Positions 37,388 through 45,201 of a stretch of 64,000 nt of DNA are shown piece by piece (position 1 is the first letter of the stretch; the number at the start of each line of letters is the position of its first letter). Location of the stretch: the NCBI RefSeq assembly GCF_947502395.1, contig NZ_CANMZM010000001.1, positions 1,054,001 through 1,118,000 of the forward strand. Reading direction: 5' to 3'. A program made the translations under genes and the position numbers. The notes beneath the pieces were generated by a model. The model was given only the letters and a program-made list of their open reading frames with translations, searched no databases and was not told where the DNA came from. The DNA comes from an uncultured Erythrobacter sp. Its GTDB lineage: Bacteria > Pseudomonadota > Alphaproteobacteria > Sphingomonadales > Sphingomonadaceae.

Positions 37388-37837
37388 ATGCAAGAAGCAC
37401 CGCCCATTGGCCCCGGCTCACCCGTCAATCAACCTCAGACCCCTGCGGTCGATCCGGGGAGCGCGACTGATCAGTTTGGCCTGAGCTTCGAAAGCCTTCT
37501 CCAGATCGTGCTTACGCAGCTGACTTTCCAAGATCCGTTGGAACCAATGGACAACTTTGAATTTGTCTCTCAGCTGGCGCAGTTCTCACAGATCCAACTC
37601 AGCCAAGAGACCAACGACAATCTTGAACGTCTGGTCGCTGCACAAACTACCAGCCAAGGCTCGGCCGTGCTTGGCCAGACGGTCGACGTATCGGCGGGTG
37701 CCAGCACCATAAGCGGCGTTGTACGCGCAGTCGCGTTTGAAGACGGGACCGGAACCATCACTCTTGAAACACCAACGGGGCAGACGATCAGCGGACTGCC
37801 TCTCGCAAATATTTCACAAATCAGGGAGACCCCATAA
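37388..37837 (+). CDS. flgD: Flagellar hook scaffold protein FlgD
   Basis: Hook-cap protein of 149 residues. The core LQIVLTQLTFQDPLEPMDNFEFVSQLAQFSQIQ near residue 40 is the FlgD signature. The C-terminal Ig/tudor part is shortened to about 55 residues (QTVDVSAGASTISGVVRAVAFEDGTGTITLETPTGQTISGLPLANISQI). Shares TAATG with flgE. Confidence 0.92.
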   Translation: MQEAPPIGPGSPVNQPQTPAVDPGSATDQFGLSFESLLQIVLTQLTFQDPLEPMDNFEFVSQLAQFSQIQLSQETNDNLERLVAAQTTSQGSAVLGQTVDVSAGASTISGVVRAVAFEDGTGTITLETPTGQTISGLPLANISQIRETP

Positions 37838-39015
37838 TGTTTGGAGCAATCTATATTGGGCTGTCTGGGCTTGGGTCCTATTCCGATGGCCTGCAAGCGG
37901 TCAGCAACAATGTCAGCAACCTGAATACAGTGGGATTCAAGGCCAATGACGTAACGTTTCAGAACGTCTTCGGCGCTGGTAGCCAGGGTGGGCTTGAATT
38001 TGGCAATTCACCCAAAGGAAGCGGCTACGGCGTGAGTCTGGACGAGTTATCGATTAACTTTAGTCAGGGTGAACTACGCCAGACCGGTCGCGATCTTGAC
38101 CTGTCGATCGATGGTAATGGTTTCTTTGTTCTAATCGATGGCGATCAACAATTCTTCGCGCGAACCGGTAGCTTCGTCGTCGATGACGAAGGGTTCATTG
38201 TTCTCCAGAATACAGATTTCCGCCTTGGCGTGCTTGATGAGGAAGGCCGTCCAAAAGAGCTTAATATCGATGAATTTCGCACCGATCCTCCTGAAGCCAC
38301 CACTCGTGTGACATTTGCCGATAACCTCTCATCTACAGCCGACGATTTCACAATTCCCGATCTCACCGTTTTTGGCCCCAATGGGGAGGAGAATAATTGG
38401 ACGGTTCAATTTGAACGCGATCAGGATGAAGTGGACACCTGGACCGTCACTGTCACAAATGGATCGGGCACAGAGCTGGGCAGCGAGACGTTGATATTTG
38501 CGAATGGTGAAGTGTCTGGCGATACAACAGAACTCTCCTTCGAAGATGAAGATGAAGGCCTCAGCGTAACATTCGATTTTTCCGAGGGCGTCACAAGCTT
38601 CTCATCCGGAACGGTGTCCTCATTGCGTGCGAGCGATGTGGAAGGGCACAGCACTGGTTCATTGGCAACTCTTGCTGTCAATGAACAAGGCCAGTTGGAA
38701 ATCACATATACCAACGAAGAAACGCTCGAACTTGGATCGGTCGCCCTTGCTGATTTTCGCGATCCGCAATCGTTGGAGCAACGTGGCAATGCACTTTTTG
38801 AGTTCAATGGCTTTGGCCAAGTCCAGTTCTTGGGTGCAGAAGACACACGCGTAGGATCAATCCTGTCACGAAGGCTCGAGGCTTCGAACGTTGATCTGGG
38901 CAACCAGTTCGGCGACCTTATCCTGATCCAGCGTGGCTTCCAAGCGAGCAGCCAGATCATCTCGGTCTCCAACGATATGATCCAACAGTTGTTCGGCATT
39001 CGTGGGCAGGGCTAG
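37837..39015 (+). CDS. flgE: Flagellar hook protein FlgE
   Basis: Hook subunit, 392 residues. N-terminal GLSGLGSYSDGLQAVSNNVSNLNTVGFKAND, central DLSIDGNGFFVLIDGDQQFFARTGSFVVDDEGF, and C-terminal GSILSRRLEASNVDLGNQFGDLILIQRGFQASSQIISVSNDMIQQLF match the family. The middle (about 165-290) is an acidic, Asp/Glu/Thr-rich beta domain, as in many marine bacteria. Confidence 0.95.
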   Translation: MFGAIYIGLSGLGSYSDGLQAVSNNVSNLNTVGFKANDVTFQNVFGAGSQGGLEFGNSPKGSGYGVSLDELSINFSQGELRQTGRDLDLSIDGNGFFVLIDGDQQFFARTGSFVVDDEGFIVLQNTDFRLGVLDEEGRPKELNIDEFRTDPPEATTRVTFADNLSSTADDFTIPDLTVFGPNGEENNWTVQFERDQDEVDTWTVTVTNGSGTELGSETLIFANGEVSGDTTELSFEDEDEGLSVTFDFSEGVTSFSSGTVSSLRASDVEGHSTGSLATLAVNEQGQLEITYTNEETLELGSVALADFRDPQSLEQRGNALFEFNGFGQVQFLGAEDTRVGSILSRRLEASNVDLGNQFGDLILIQRGFQASSQIISVSNDMIQQLFGIRGQG

Positions 39016-39017
39016 GG

Positions 39018-39767
39018 ATGATGCAAGCTTGGTTACCTGATGCCTGCCTCACCACGCGCAGAGCAGCGCAGCCGATTTCAGATGTGGTGCAAGGCTGGGC
39101 TGCAGATTGGTTCAAAACTTCGCCGTGGCAAGCGCTTGGCAACTGGGACGAAGCGTCCCCGCAAATGTCACAAGACCACAAGACTTTGGGCCGAGCAAAA
39201 GGGCTTGAGCTAACGGGGAAACCGGACGCAGTAATTGCACTGGCGTTGGCCATCCTTGGTGCCGAGGAAGAGACACTGTCTACCAGCGAAGACAAGGATC
39301 TGGCCACCAAGCTCGGAAAGCGTGCCTTGAGCGATTTGGAAAAGCGGATTGCCGACTTCCTTCCTCAAGAAGCAGACGCCTCAACATCTCGGTTCTCTAC
39401 CATATTTCCGCGCGTCTTCTCGCTCCTCATCGGGCCGTTAGGCAAGGCGCAAATCGCGCTTGAGTGCTCGCTCCCGCAGCTCGTTATGATTACGGGCGCA
39501 ACGTATCCCACGACGCAACAACGCTGCGAATTGGAAAGCGCAACAAAAGCTATTGATGAACTCACTGTCGGCGTTTCAGCCCGGCTCGGGTCAGCAGCGA
39601 TAACGCTCAAAGAGTTGGCCGGTCTCGAGAAGGGAGACTTGCTTCTCCTCGATACAAAGCCCGACGACACGGCCGAGTTGATTATTGAGGGACAGCGCTC
39701 CTCACTTGCCTTCGTGATCAGCGAAACCGGCACACAATACACTTTGGAATTTCAGGAAGAAAAATGA
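39018..39767 (+). CDS. SpoA-domain switch protein at the fliM position
   Basis: 249 residues (FliM is about 330). The C-terminal part, roughly 175-245, reads as a SpoA/FliN-type surface-presentation domain (DELTVGVSARLGSAAITLKELAGLEKGDLLLLDT). The middle may be a degenerate CheC-like segment. The N-terminus lacks the LSQxEIDALL CheY-binding motif of FliM. Its place just before fliN suggests it takes FliM's role in the C-ring or export sorting platform, but as a reduced version. Start is ATG 39018 or the adjacent 39021. Confidence 0.7.
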   Translation: MMQAWLPDACLTTRRAAQPISDVVQGWAADWFKTSPWQALGNWDEASPQMSQDHKTLGRAKGLELTGKPDAVIALALAILGAEEETLSTSEDKDLATKLGKRALSDLEKRIADFLPQEADASTSRFSTIFPRVFSLLIGPLGKAQIALECSLPQLVMITGATYPTTQQRCELESATKAIDELTVGVSARLGSAAITLKELAGLEKGDLLLLDTKPDDTAELIIEGQRSSLAFVISETGTQYTLEFQEEK

Positions 39768-40063
39768 CACAAGACTCTGAAAATACACCCGAAAAAGAGG
39801 GATCCAAGACTCCCGGAAATAACGCGAAAAGCACTGACCCGGTGGAACTTGTCGATCACGTGTCTGTCGATTGCGAAGCCCTCCTTGGCTCGGGCGAGAT
39901 GACGATTGGCCAGCTTTCCAAACTGTCCAAAGGCGATGTGATCACCCTCAACCGCACTCCAGTTGACCCGGTTGATATCCGGGTCAACGGCAAGACCATT
40001 GCTCGCGGCGAAATCGTGACCGTTGATGACCGCTTCGCGATCCGGCTGACAGAGATAGGTTGA
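39764..40063 (+). CDS. fliN: Flagellar switch/sorting protein FliN
   Basis: 99 residues, of which about 30-99 form the SpoA domain: VDCEALLGSGEMTIGQLSKLSKGDVITLNRTPVDPVDIRVNGKTIARGEIVTVDDRFAIRLTEI. Short acidic/Ser-rich N-terminus. Overlaps the upstream SpoA gene by four bases. FliN binds FliH-FliI and, in the C-ring, FliM. Confidence 0.93.
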   Translation: MTQDSENTPEKEGSKTPGNNAKSTDPVELVDHVSVDCEALLGSGEMTIGQLSKLSKGDVITLNRTPVDPVDIRVNGKTIARGEIVTVDDRFAIRLTEIG

Positions 40064-40084
40064 GCAAGCGGACCTAAGGTAAGA

Positions 40085-40483
40085 ATGGGCAATTCAATCA
40101 TCTCAACCGCTACTCTGATGTCCTTGGGCTCGTTCCAAGGCAGTGCACCAGACATCCCCTGGATTCGGATCGCTCTGGTGATGATCTTGTGCATATTCCT
40201 TGCCTTTGCGGCGGTGGGCTTCTTGCGCATTCGCTATGGGCTTCCGTTTTTGCCTGATCGCTTTACCAATCCGATTACAAGTGCAGGCATTGTGCCGGAC
40301 CCGGCGCAAGAAAAGCTCGCGATCATAAACCGTTTGGCGACAGGCCCTTCAAGCCAGATTATTGTGCTTGCGCGCGACGAGCAGCGCTATCTGTTGCATA
40401 TCTCCCAAAGCGGCGCGACGGTAATAGATCGATACACCGTTGGCACGACAGATTCTCCTGCTTCCCATGGGGATGCGAAATGA
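40085..40483 (+). CDS. fliO: Flagellar protein FliO
   Basis: 132 residues with one membrane helix (WIRIALVMILCIFLAFAAVGFL, about 25-47) and a soluble C-terminal domain with RDEQRYLLHISQSGATVIDR, the usual FliO pattern. It assists assembly of the FliP ring, and fliP follows with a four-base overlap. Sequence conservation of FliO is low, so position carries weight. Confidence 0.82.
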   Translation: MGNSIISTATLMSLGSFQGSAPDIPWIRIALVMILCIFLAFAAVGFLRIRYGLPFLPDRFTNPITSAGIVPDPAQEKLAIINRLATGPSSQIIVLARDEQRYLLHISQSGATVIDRYTVGTTDSPASHGDAK

Positions 40484-41229
40484 TCCGGTTCGCAAGTCTT
40501 TTGGCCGTCGCACTGATGAGCCTTGCGCTGCCTTCGTCCGTGCTGGCTGCGACCTCGCCCCTCGCGGAAGCGGTAGGACCCGTGATTGCTCCCAGCACGG
40601 CTGGCGAAACCGAAGTAACACGTACCGCACTGCTGCTGGGCTTGTTGGCTGTAATCCCGGCTCTCATCGTCAGCACAACCAGCTTCATTCGCATCGTCAT
40701 TGTTCTCGCCATGGTGCGTCACGCCTTCGGCATGCCTCAAACACCGCCCAATATCGTATTGGTGAGCCTTGCTCTGTTTATGAGTGCGTTCTTGATGGGG
40801 CCAACTTTTGACAGGGTGAATGATGAAGCGCTCACACCTTTTCTTGATGGCAGCGCAACGACCACCCAATCGCTTGAGAACGCATCCGAGCCGATGAAGG
40901 AATTCATGCTTCGTCATACGAGAGAGAGCGATATTGAGATGGTCTATTCGATCTCGCGTACGCCATTGCCGGAGACCGCAGACGACATCGAGATCTTAAA
41001 ACTCATCCCTGCCTTTGTGATGAACGAACTGCGCGTCGCATTCACCATCGGTTTTGTGATTATGCTGCCGTTCCTTCTGATTGATCTCGTGGTGGCCTCA
41101 ATTCTCTTGTCGCTTGGTATGATGATGGTTCCACCACAGACCATATCATTGCCAATCAAAGTGCTGATGTTTGTCCTGATCGATGGTTGGAGCCTCGTGC
41201 TCCAGGGCTTGATAGGGAGCTTCGTGTGA
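40480..41229 (+). CDS. fliP: Flagellar export protein FliP
   Basis: 249 residues with a signal peptide (LLAVALMSLALPSSVLAA) and the strongly conserved LLGLLAVIPALIVSTTSFIRIVIVLAMVRHAFGMPQTPPNIVLVSLALFMSAFLMGP, FMLRHTRESDIEM, and IPAFVMNELRVAFTIGFVIMLPFLLIDLVVASILLSLGMMMVPPQTISLPIKVLMFVLIDGW. Complete. It is separated from fliQ/fliR, which are in the divergent operon. Confidence 0.97.
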   Translation: MIRFASLLAVALMSLALPSSVLAATSPLAEAVGPVIAPSTAGETEVTRTALLLGLLAVIPALIVSTTSFIRIVIVLAMVRHAFGMPQTPPNIVLVSLALFMSAFLMGPTFDRVNDEALTPFLDGSATTTQSLENASEPMKEFMLRHTRESDIEMVYSISRTPLPETADDIEILKLIPAFVMNELRVAFTIGFVIMLPFLLIDLVVASILLSLGMMMVPPQTISLPIKVLMFVLIDGWSLVLQGLIGSFV

Positions 41230-41975
41230 CGGCACTGAGGTCGGGCGACGGCTTGCGCTTGTTGATTGATGACCAGCGCGAAGAGGCAGCCGAGTGGCGC
41301 CGCTTACGCTCAACCGCACCTGGCGACGCACGAAAAGCCCTATTTGCGCGTTACCGAGAATTCACTCGGCGCACGGCATTAAAGGAATTTGGCCGTATCG
41401 TTGGTATGGGCCTTGAAAGCTCTGACTGTGTGCACGAGGCTTATGAGGCATTACTTGCATCAATTGAGCGTTTTGACCCAGATCGCGGTATCGCATTTAC
41501 GATTTATGCAAGGCCTCGCATAAGAGGCGCTATCCGCAACGCGCTTGCAAAAGCGACGGAAGCGCGCGCTTCGTTCAATGCTCGCAAACGCGCTGAGCGT
41601 GACAGGCTTACCTCATTGAAGCGCAAGAACAAGACGGGTTCAGAAGAGGAGCAGATGGAAGCGTTGCGCGAAGTAGTGGTAGGGATGGCATTGGGCTTTA
41701 TCCTCGAAGACAACGCCGACGAAGAGGCCAACAACGTCGCAAGCGAAGCGCCGTCAGCATTTGATGGCGCAGCGTGGAAGCAGATGGCAAATGCGCTCAG
41801 CGAGAAGCTTGCCAATCTTCCAGACCCCGAACATAGCGTGATGGATTACCATTATAAACAAGGGCTTCGCTTTGCCGAGATCGCGTCTCTCCTGGGCCTA
41901 TCACGTGGAAGGATCTCTCAGATTCACTCCAAAGCGCTCGCGCGGATGCGCAAGTCGATTGCCAAGTTTCGATAG
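41226..41975 (+). CDS. fliA: FliA-like sigma-70-family factor (sigma-28 type)
   Basis: 249 residues from the GTG at 41226, overlapping the fliP stop as GTGA. The region-2 signature is present (SDCVHEAYEALLASIERFDPDRGIAFTIYARPRIRGAIRNAL), close to the FS-TYA-RIRGA of FliA. Region 4 carries a clear helix-turn-helix (MDYHYKQGLRFAEIASLLGLSRGRISQIHSKALARMRKSI). Between them is an acidic, low-similarity linker in place of a well-conserved region 3. It likely directs late flagellar genes such as flagellin, which lie outside the window. Confidence 0.85.
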   Translation: MTALRSGDGLRLLIDDQREEAAEWRRLRSTAPGDARKALFARYREFTRRTALKEFGRIVGMGLESSDCVHEAYEALLASIERFDPDRGIAFTIYARPRIRGAIRNALAKATEARASFNARKRAERDRLTSLKRKNKTGSEEEQMEALREVVVGMALGFILEDNADEEANNVASEAPSAFDGAAWKQMANALSEKLANLPDPEHSVMDYHYKQGLRFAEIASLLGLSRGRISQIHSKALARMRKSIAKFR

Positions 41976-41989
41976 AGGACAACAAGCCG

Positions 41990-42583
41990 ATGGCAGAACA
42001 ACTCGCACCAGATAGTGAAATGGAGAAGCTCGTCGCCGCGCTGTCCGCGAGCGATGGAGACGACATTGGTTCAATCGACATTCTGTTGAGTGAATACCCG
42101 AACGATCCACGTCTCCATTTCATGCGCGGCTCAATTCTTGCGGGCCAGGCAGATCATATCAAAGCCCATGAATCACTATCCCGGGCGGTCGAGATTGCCC
42201 CTGAATACGCCATTGCCCGATATCAATTGGGCTTCTTCGAGCTAACGAGTGGCGAAGCCGACCGTGCGCTCGCCACCTGGGGGCCGATACTAAGAGCACC
42301 CAAGGACAATTATCTTCGCGTCTTTGTTGAAGGCATGGTTCACGTCATTCGTGACGAGTTTTCAGAAGCCATCGCCAAGTTTGAGAATGGGATTTCCCTC
42401 AATCAGGAGAACCTCCCCATGAACGGGGATATCGAACTTCTGATGCGCGAACTGAAAGCCAAAATGGATGCCGGAGCGGGGGGGAACAACGCCTTGGACA
42501 AAAAGAGCAACGACGATGCCAGTGCAACCTCGGCAGCCTCCCTCTTGCTGGGCCAGCTCGGCGGCAACCCGACTAAACACTAA
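41990..42583 (+). CDS. TPR protein of the flagellar operon, function unknown
   Basis: 197 residues with about three TPR-like repeats (around 45-150: DPRLHFMRGSILAGQADHIKAHESLSRAVEIAPEYAIARYQLGFFEL...). A Gly/Asn/Ser-rich tail (GAGGNNALDKKSNDDASATSAASLL) follows. No signal or membrane segment. Starts 14 bases after the sigma gene, so it is likely co-transcribed. Could be a chaperone, a sigma-factor partner or an assembly factor; none is recognisable. Confidence 0.75.
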   Translation: MAEQLAPDSEMEKLVAALSASDGDDIGSIDILLSEYPNDPRLHFMRGSILAGQADHIKAHESLSRAVEIAPEYAIARYQLGFFELTSGEADRALATWGPILRAPKDNYLRVFVEGMVHVIRDEFSEAIAKFENGISLNQENLPMNGDIELLMRELKAKMDAGAGGNNALDKKSNDDASATSAASLLLGQLGGNPTKH

Positions 42584-42646
42584 GAGCCAGCGCGCAATGC
42601 TCCTCATCACGCCTTCATTGTCCAGCGCTTACGGGCGGCGCATGTC

Positions 42647-42988
42647 ATGACCCGGATCACAAATTCGGATCAGGTGATCGCCGCAATACGTGCGCAGCTC
42701 CAGCGAATGGCCAAGCGAACAAAGGCCGACGCAACCTCAAAAACGGCTAAACCCGAAGCGAAGTCCATGAGTACCCGCCAGATGGTGGATGCACTGGCAG
42801 CAATCGAGGGCCTATCTGAGGAAGATTTCACGCGCGGCTTTGTCCGCGCGCTCCTGACCGAAGAGTTTGGCGAAAGCCTGGCCAATTCACCCGGTTTTCA
42901 AAGCGTAATTGACCGCACCGCAAACAGCATCGCGAGTGACAGAGAAGTGAGAGCCATGTTGGACAACTTGCGACGAGGCAAAGCTTAG
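42647..42988 (+). CDS. 113-residue hypothetical protein at the end of the flagellar operon
   Basis: Small soluble protein: basic N-terminal 40 residues (RAQLQRMAKRTKADATSKTAKPEAK), then a helical acidic part (MVDALAAIEGLSEEDFTRGFVRALLTEEFGESLANSPGFQSVIDRTANSIASDREVRAMLDNL). Follows the TPR gene by 63 bases in the same direction. By position next to a FliA-like sigma gene an anti-sigma (FlgM) or chaperone role is possible, but I see no FlgM signature. Confidence 0.65.
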   Translation: MTRITNSDQVIAAIRAQLQRMAKRTKADATSKTAKPEAKSMSTRQMVDALAAIEGLSEEDFTRGFVRALLTEEFGESLANSPGFQSVIDRTANSIASDREVRAMLDNLRRGKA

Positions 42989-43046
42989 AAAAGCGCTCAA
43001 TCTCCCCCAACTTCTCGAGTCCGACTTCCAATAAGGGATGATCTAA

Positions 43047-44351
43047 ATGAGTTTTGCAGACGACCCAGCGGAGCACTTCAAGTTCGATCTCTACGCCGCG
43101 CACCACCAAAGCTCAGATGAGATACTACCGGTCCAGCTTGCGGCGGCAAAAAGGCGCTTTGCCGATCTGGTCGATCGCCTTCCACCACTTGCGGCGTTGG
43201 CAGAGCATCGCAGTGTTTCCGAAATTGGATCATTCGATGACCTAGCCAAAGTCCTGTTTCATCATTCGATGTTTAAGAGTTACCCGCAAGAGGCTCTCTT
43301 TGAAGGAGAATTTGACACTCTGATCGATTGGCTTGGCAATTTCACGACCAACGATCTCAGCATAATGCGCGGCCGTGATTTCTCTACCATTGATGCTTGG
43401 TTTGATGCTCTGAACACCGATACCGCGATGCATCTCCTACACAGCTCAGGCACCACCGGCCAGTTGTCCCTTATTCCGCGGGGGAAGCTGGAACACCAAT
43501 TTTCAATCCGTCATACGCAGATGGCTCTCGCGGAAGTCGCAAAGCCCGGGCGTTTCGACCGCGCGGCACCTGATTATAAAGTCGTCTGGCCAGCTTATGC
43601 GGGAGGCTGGTCCGGAGTGCTGACGTTTGGCGACATGCTTCGCGAGGTCTTGTGCGCCAATGATACAGATTTCTTTGCGCAGATCCCCGACCGGCAAAGC
43701 GTCGATCATCAGCTTTACGTCATGCAGATCGAGAATGCGCGCGCGTCTGGTCAAGAGTTCATCGATGCCCCCAGCGATTATGTAAAAAGCATCATTGATC
43801 GATCCTTTGTCTTGCGAGATGCAAATGCAAAGCGCGTCGAAGAACTGCTCGAGCGCATCACAGGTGAATGGCGCGGGCAAAAGGTCGTCTTCGCTGGTGG
43901 TCCGGTGCTCCTCTATAACTTGGCCAAAGCGGGCCTTGCGATGGGCCTTGAGGGCGTGCTGGCGGAAGGCAGTCGCATCCTGAATTTTGGCGGCTTCAAG
44001 GGCGTATCACCGGTCGGAGACGAGGAAGCGGTGATCAAACGCTTCACTGGCGTGCCCCACATCAACGGCATCTACGGCATGAGCGAGATGACCACCGCCT
44101 TTATCGAAGCAGAAACCGGCAATTACCACGTGCCCCCGTGGATCATTCCCTTTGTCATCGATCCAGAAACAGGCGAAGCGTACCCGCAAGAAGGCGTTCA
44201 GACCGGTATTGCCGCGTTTATGGACCTTACCTCCCAGACCTATTGGGGCGGGCTTATCACGGCAGACAGGATTACGGTGAGCTGGGAGCGGAGTCCATGT
44301 GGGAGGACTACGCCGTTTATCTTGCCAAATATTGAGCGAGTTGAGGTTTGA
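43047..44351 (+). CDS. LuxE/PaaK-like acyl-activating (ANL superfamily) enzyme
   Basis: 434 residues. The nucleotide-binding motif LHSSGTTGQLS lies near residue 130, and YGMSEM near 335 fits the ANL adenylation fold. Overall size and the region around VVWPAYAGGWSGVLTF point to the LuxE acyl-protein synthetase or phenylacetate-CoA-ligase side of the family. It would activate a carboxylic acid with ATP. No luxC-type reductase is nearby. It starts 58 bases after the last flagellar gene in the same orientation, so a role in modifying a flagellar or surface component is possible but unproven. Its 3' end is duplicated as a relic 195 bases downstream. Confidence 0.75.
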   Translation: MSFADDPAEHFKFDLYAAHHQSSDEILPVQLAAAKRRFADLVDRLPPLAALAEHRSVSEIGSFDDLAKVLFHHSMFKSYPQEALFEGEFDTLIDWLGNFTTNDLSIMRGRDFSTIDAWFDALNTDTAMHLLHSSGTTGQLSLIPRGKLEHQFSIRHTQMALAEVAKPGRFDRAAPDYKVVWPAYAGGWSGVLTFGDMLREVLCANDTDFFAQIPDRQSVDHQLYVMQIENARASGQEFIDAPSDYVKSIIDRSFVLRDANAKRVEELLERITGEWRGQKVVFAGGPVLLYNLAKAGLAMGLEGVLAEGSRILNFGGFKGVSPVGDEEAVIKRFTGVPHINGIYGMSEMTTAFIEAETGNYHVPPWIIPFVIDPETGEAYPQEGVQTGIAAFMDLTSQTYWGGLITADRITVSWERSPCGRTTPFILPNIERVEV

Positions 44352-44389
44352 GAGCGGTCGGCATCCCAAGCCTTGCTTTGCCGTTTGGC

Positions 44390-44465
44390 ACACTTGAGAC
44401 ACTGTCTTAGGGCTAAAATCCCTTCGATTAATGGGGCGCGCTTTGATCGAGAAAAGCGATTGATT
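44390..44465. repeat. 76-base interspersed repeat, copy B (partner at 17352)
   Basis: Gapless partner of 17352-17427. Same ACACTTGAGACACTGTC opening, TCGATTAATG core and CGATTGATT end. The dyad survives as TCGATTAA ... TTTGATCGA, with one T-G pair if transcribed. It lies 39 bases after the LuxE/PaaK-like stop codon. Confidence 0.6.
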
Positions 44466-44545
44466 GGTCAAGCAAAAAACCTGGTTCATGGCCCAGGCGA
44501 TAACAGGCATTTGGGATGTAGGAAAATGCGGCCCTAGCCCAATCC

Positions 44546-44656
44546 TAGTGGGGCGGAATCATCACAGCGGATCGGATTACGATAAGCTGGGAGCTGAGTG
44601 CGTGCGGCACGACGACGCCGTTTGGGTTGCCGGATACTGAGCGGGTGGAGGGGTAA
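44546..44656 (+). pseudogene. Relic of the 3' end of a LuxE/PaaK-like paralogue
   Basis: 37 codons align without gaps to the last 37 codons of the intact gene at 43047-44351, including the stop. Shared words are WGG, ITADRIT, SWE, TTPF, LP and ERVE. The first aligned codon is TAG where the intact gene has Tyr, and nothing upstream continues the similarity, so this is a tail fragment left by a duplication or deletion. Confidence 0.8.
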
Positions 44657-44764
44657 AAAAACTTGCCCGCCTAGGATCACCAAACTGGCAGGCATCGACC
44701 GACATAAAGGACAGAAATGGCGCACGACCATACTATATCACAGCTCGGTTGCGTATAGGCTGAC

Positions 44765-45196
44765 TCAGTCTTTTATAAAACCAAATGAGCTCTCGCGATC
44801 CAACTCAATACAAGCAACCAGGATGTAGGGTATTGCATCAATTATTCGCTGACCCTGCTTTAGCTTCTTTACCCAGACGAGGTAGCGGACATTTGGTTCC
44901 GAAAAGTCACACGGCTGGGCTGACCGAGTTGCTAGAGCGGAAGTCTGTGAACGCGGGTCAAGAAACGTGACCCGCCGATCAGAGCTGGCGTCCGCTTGAA
45001 GTATCGTTACTCTCCTCCAAGAAACCGCCTCACCAGCCATCAGAGTCGACTCCAGACCAACTTCTTCCGGAGTACCAACTAGAGAAAGATCATAGTCGAG
45101 GGAGTCGATGCTACGATTGCTGTTTATCGCATTGGTACAGGCACTTAATGTAAGCACCACCAACAAGAACGCGATATTACTCACTAATTTGGTCAT
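44765..45196 (-). CDS. Small lipoprotein, candidate immunity partner of the RHS protein
   Basis: 143 residues from the ATG at 45196, five bases after the RHS stop, so the two are surely co-transcribed. The N-terminus is a lipoprotein signal peptide (TKLVSNIAFLLVVLT) with lipobox LSAC, giving a lipid-anchored Cys20. The mature part has a repeated R-V-T pattern and two further cysteines (QPCDF, VACIEL) that could form a disulfide. No known family recognised. A tightly linked small gene after an RHS protein is the usual place for an immunity gene. A periplasmic lipoprotein would suit a toxin acting in the envelope. This function is inference. Confidence 0.75.
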   Translation of the reverse strand: MTKLVSNIAFLLVVLTLSACTNAINSNRSIDSLDYDLSLVGTPEEVGLESTLMAGEAVSWRRVTILQADASSDRRVTFLDPRSQTSALATRSAQPCDFSEPNVRYLVWVKKLKQGQRIIDAIPYILVACIELDRESSFGFIKD

Positions 45197-45201
45197 AAAG
45201 T

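Larger units (their letters stand above)
44352..44764. other. Intergenic region between the acyl-activating gene and the lipoprotein gene
   Basis: About 410 bases between converging genes. It contains repeat copy B, then a degenerate gene tail at 44546-44656. I see no other gene and no convincing terminator for either neighbour. Confidence 0.5.
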
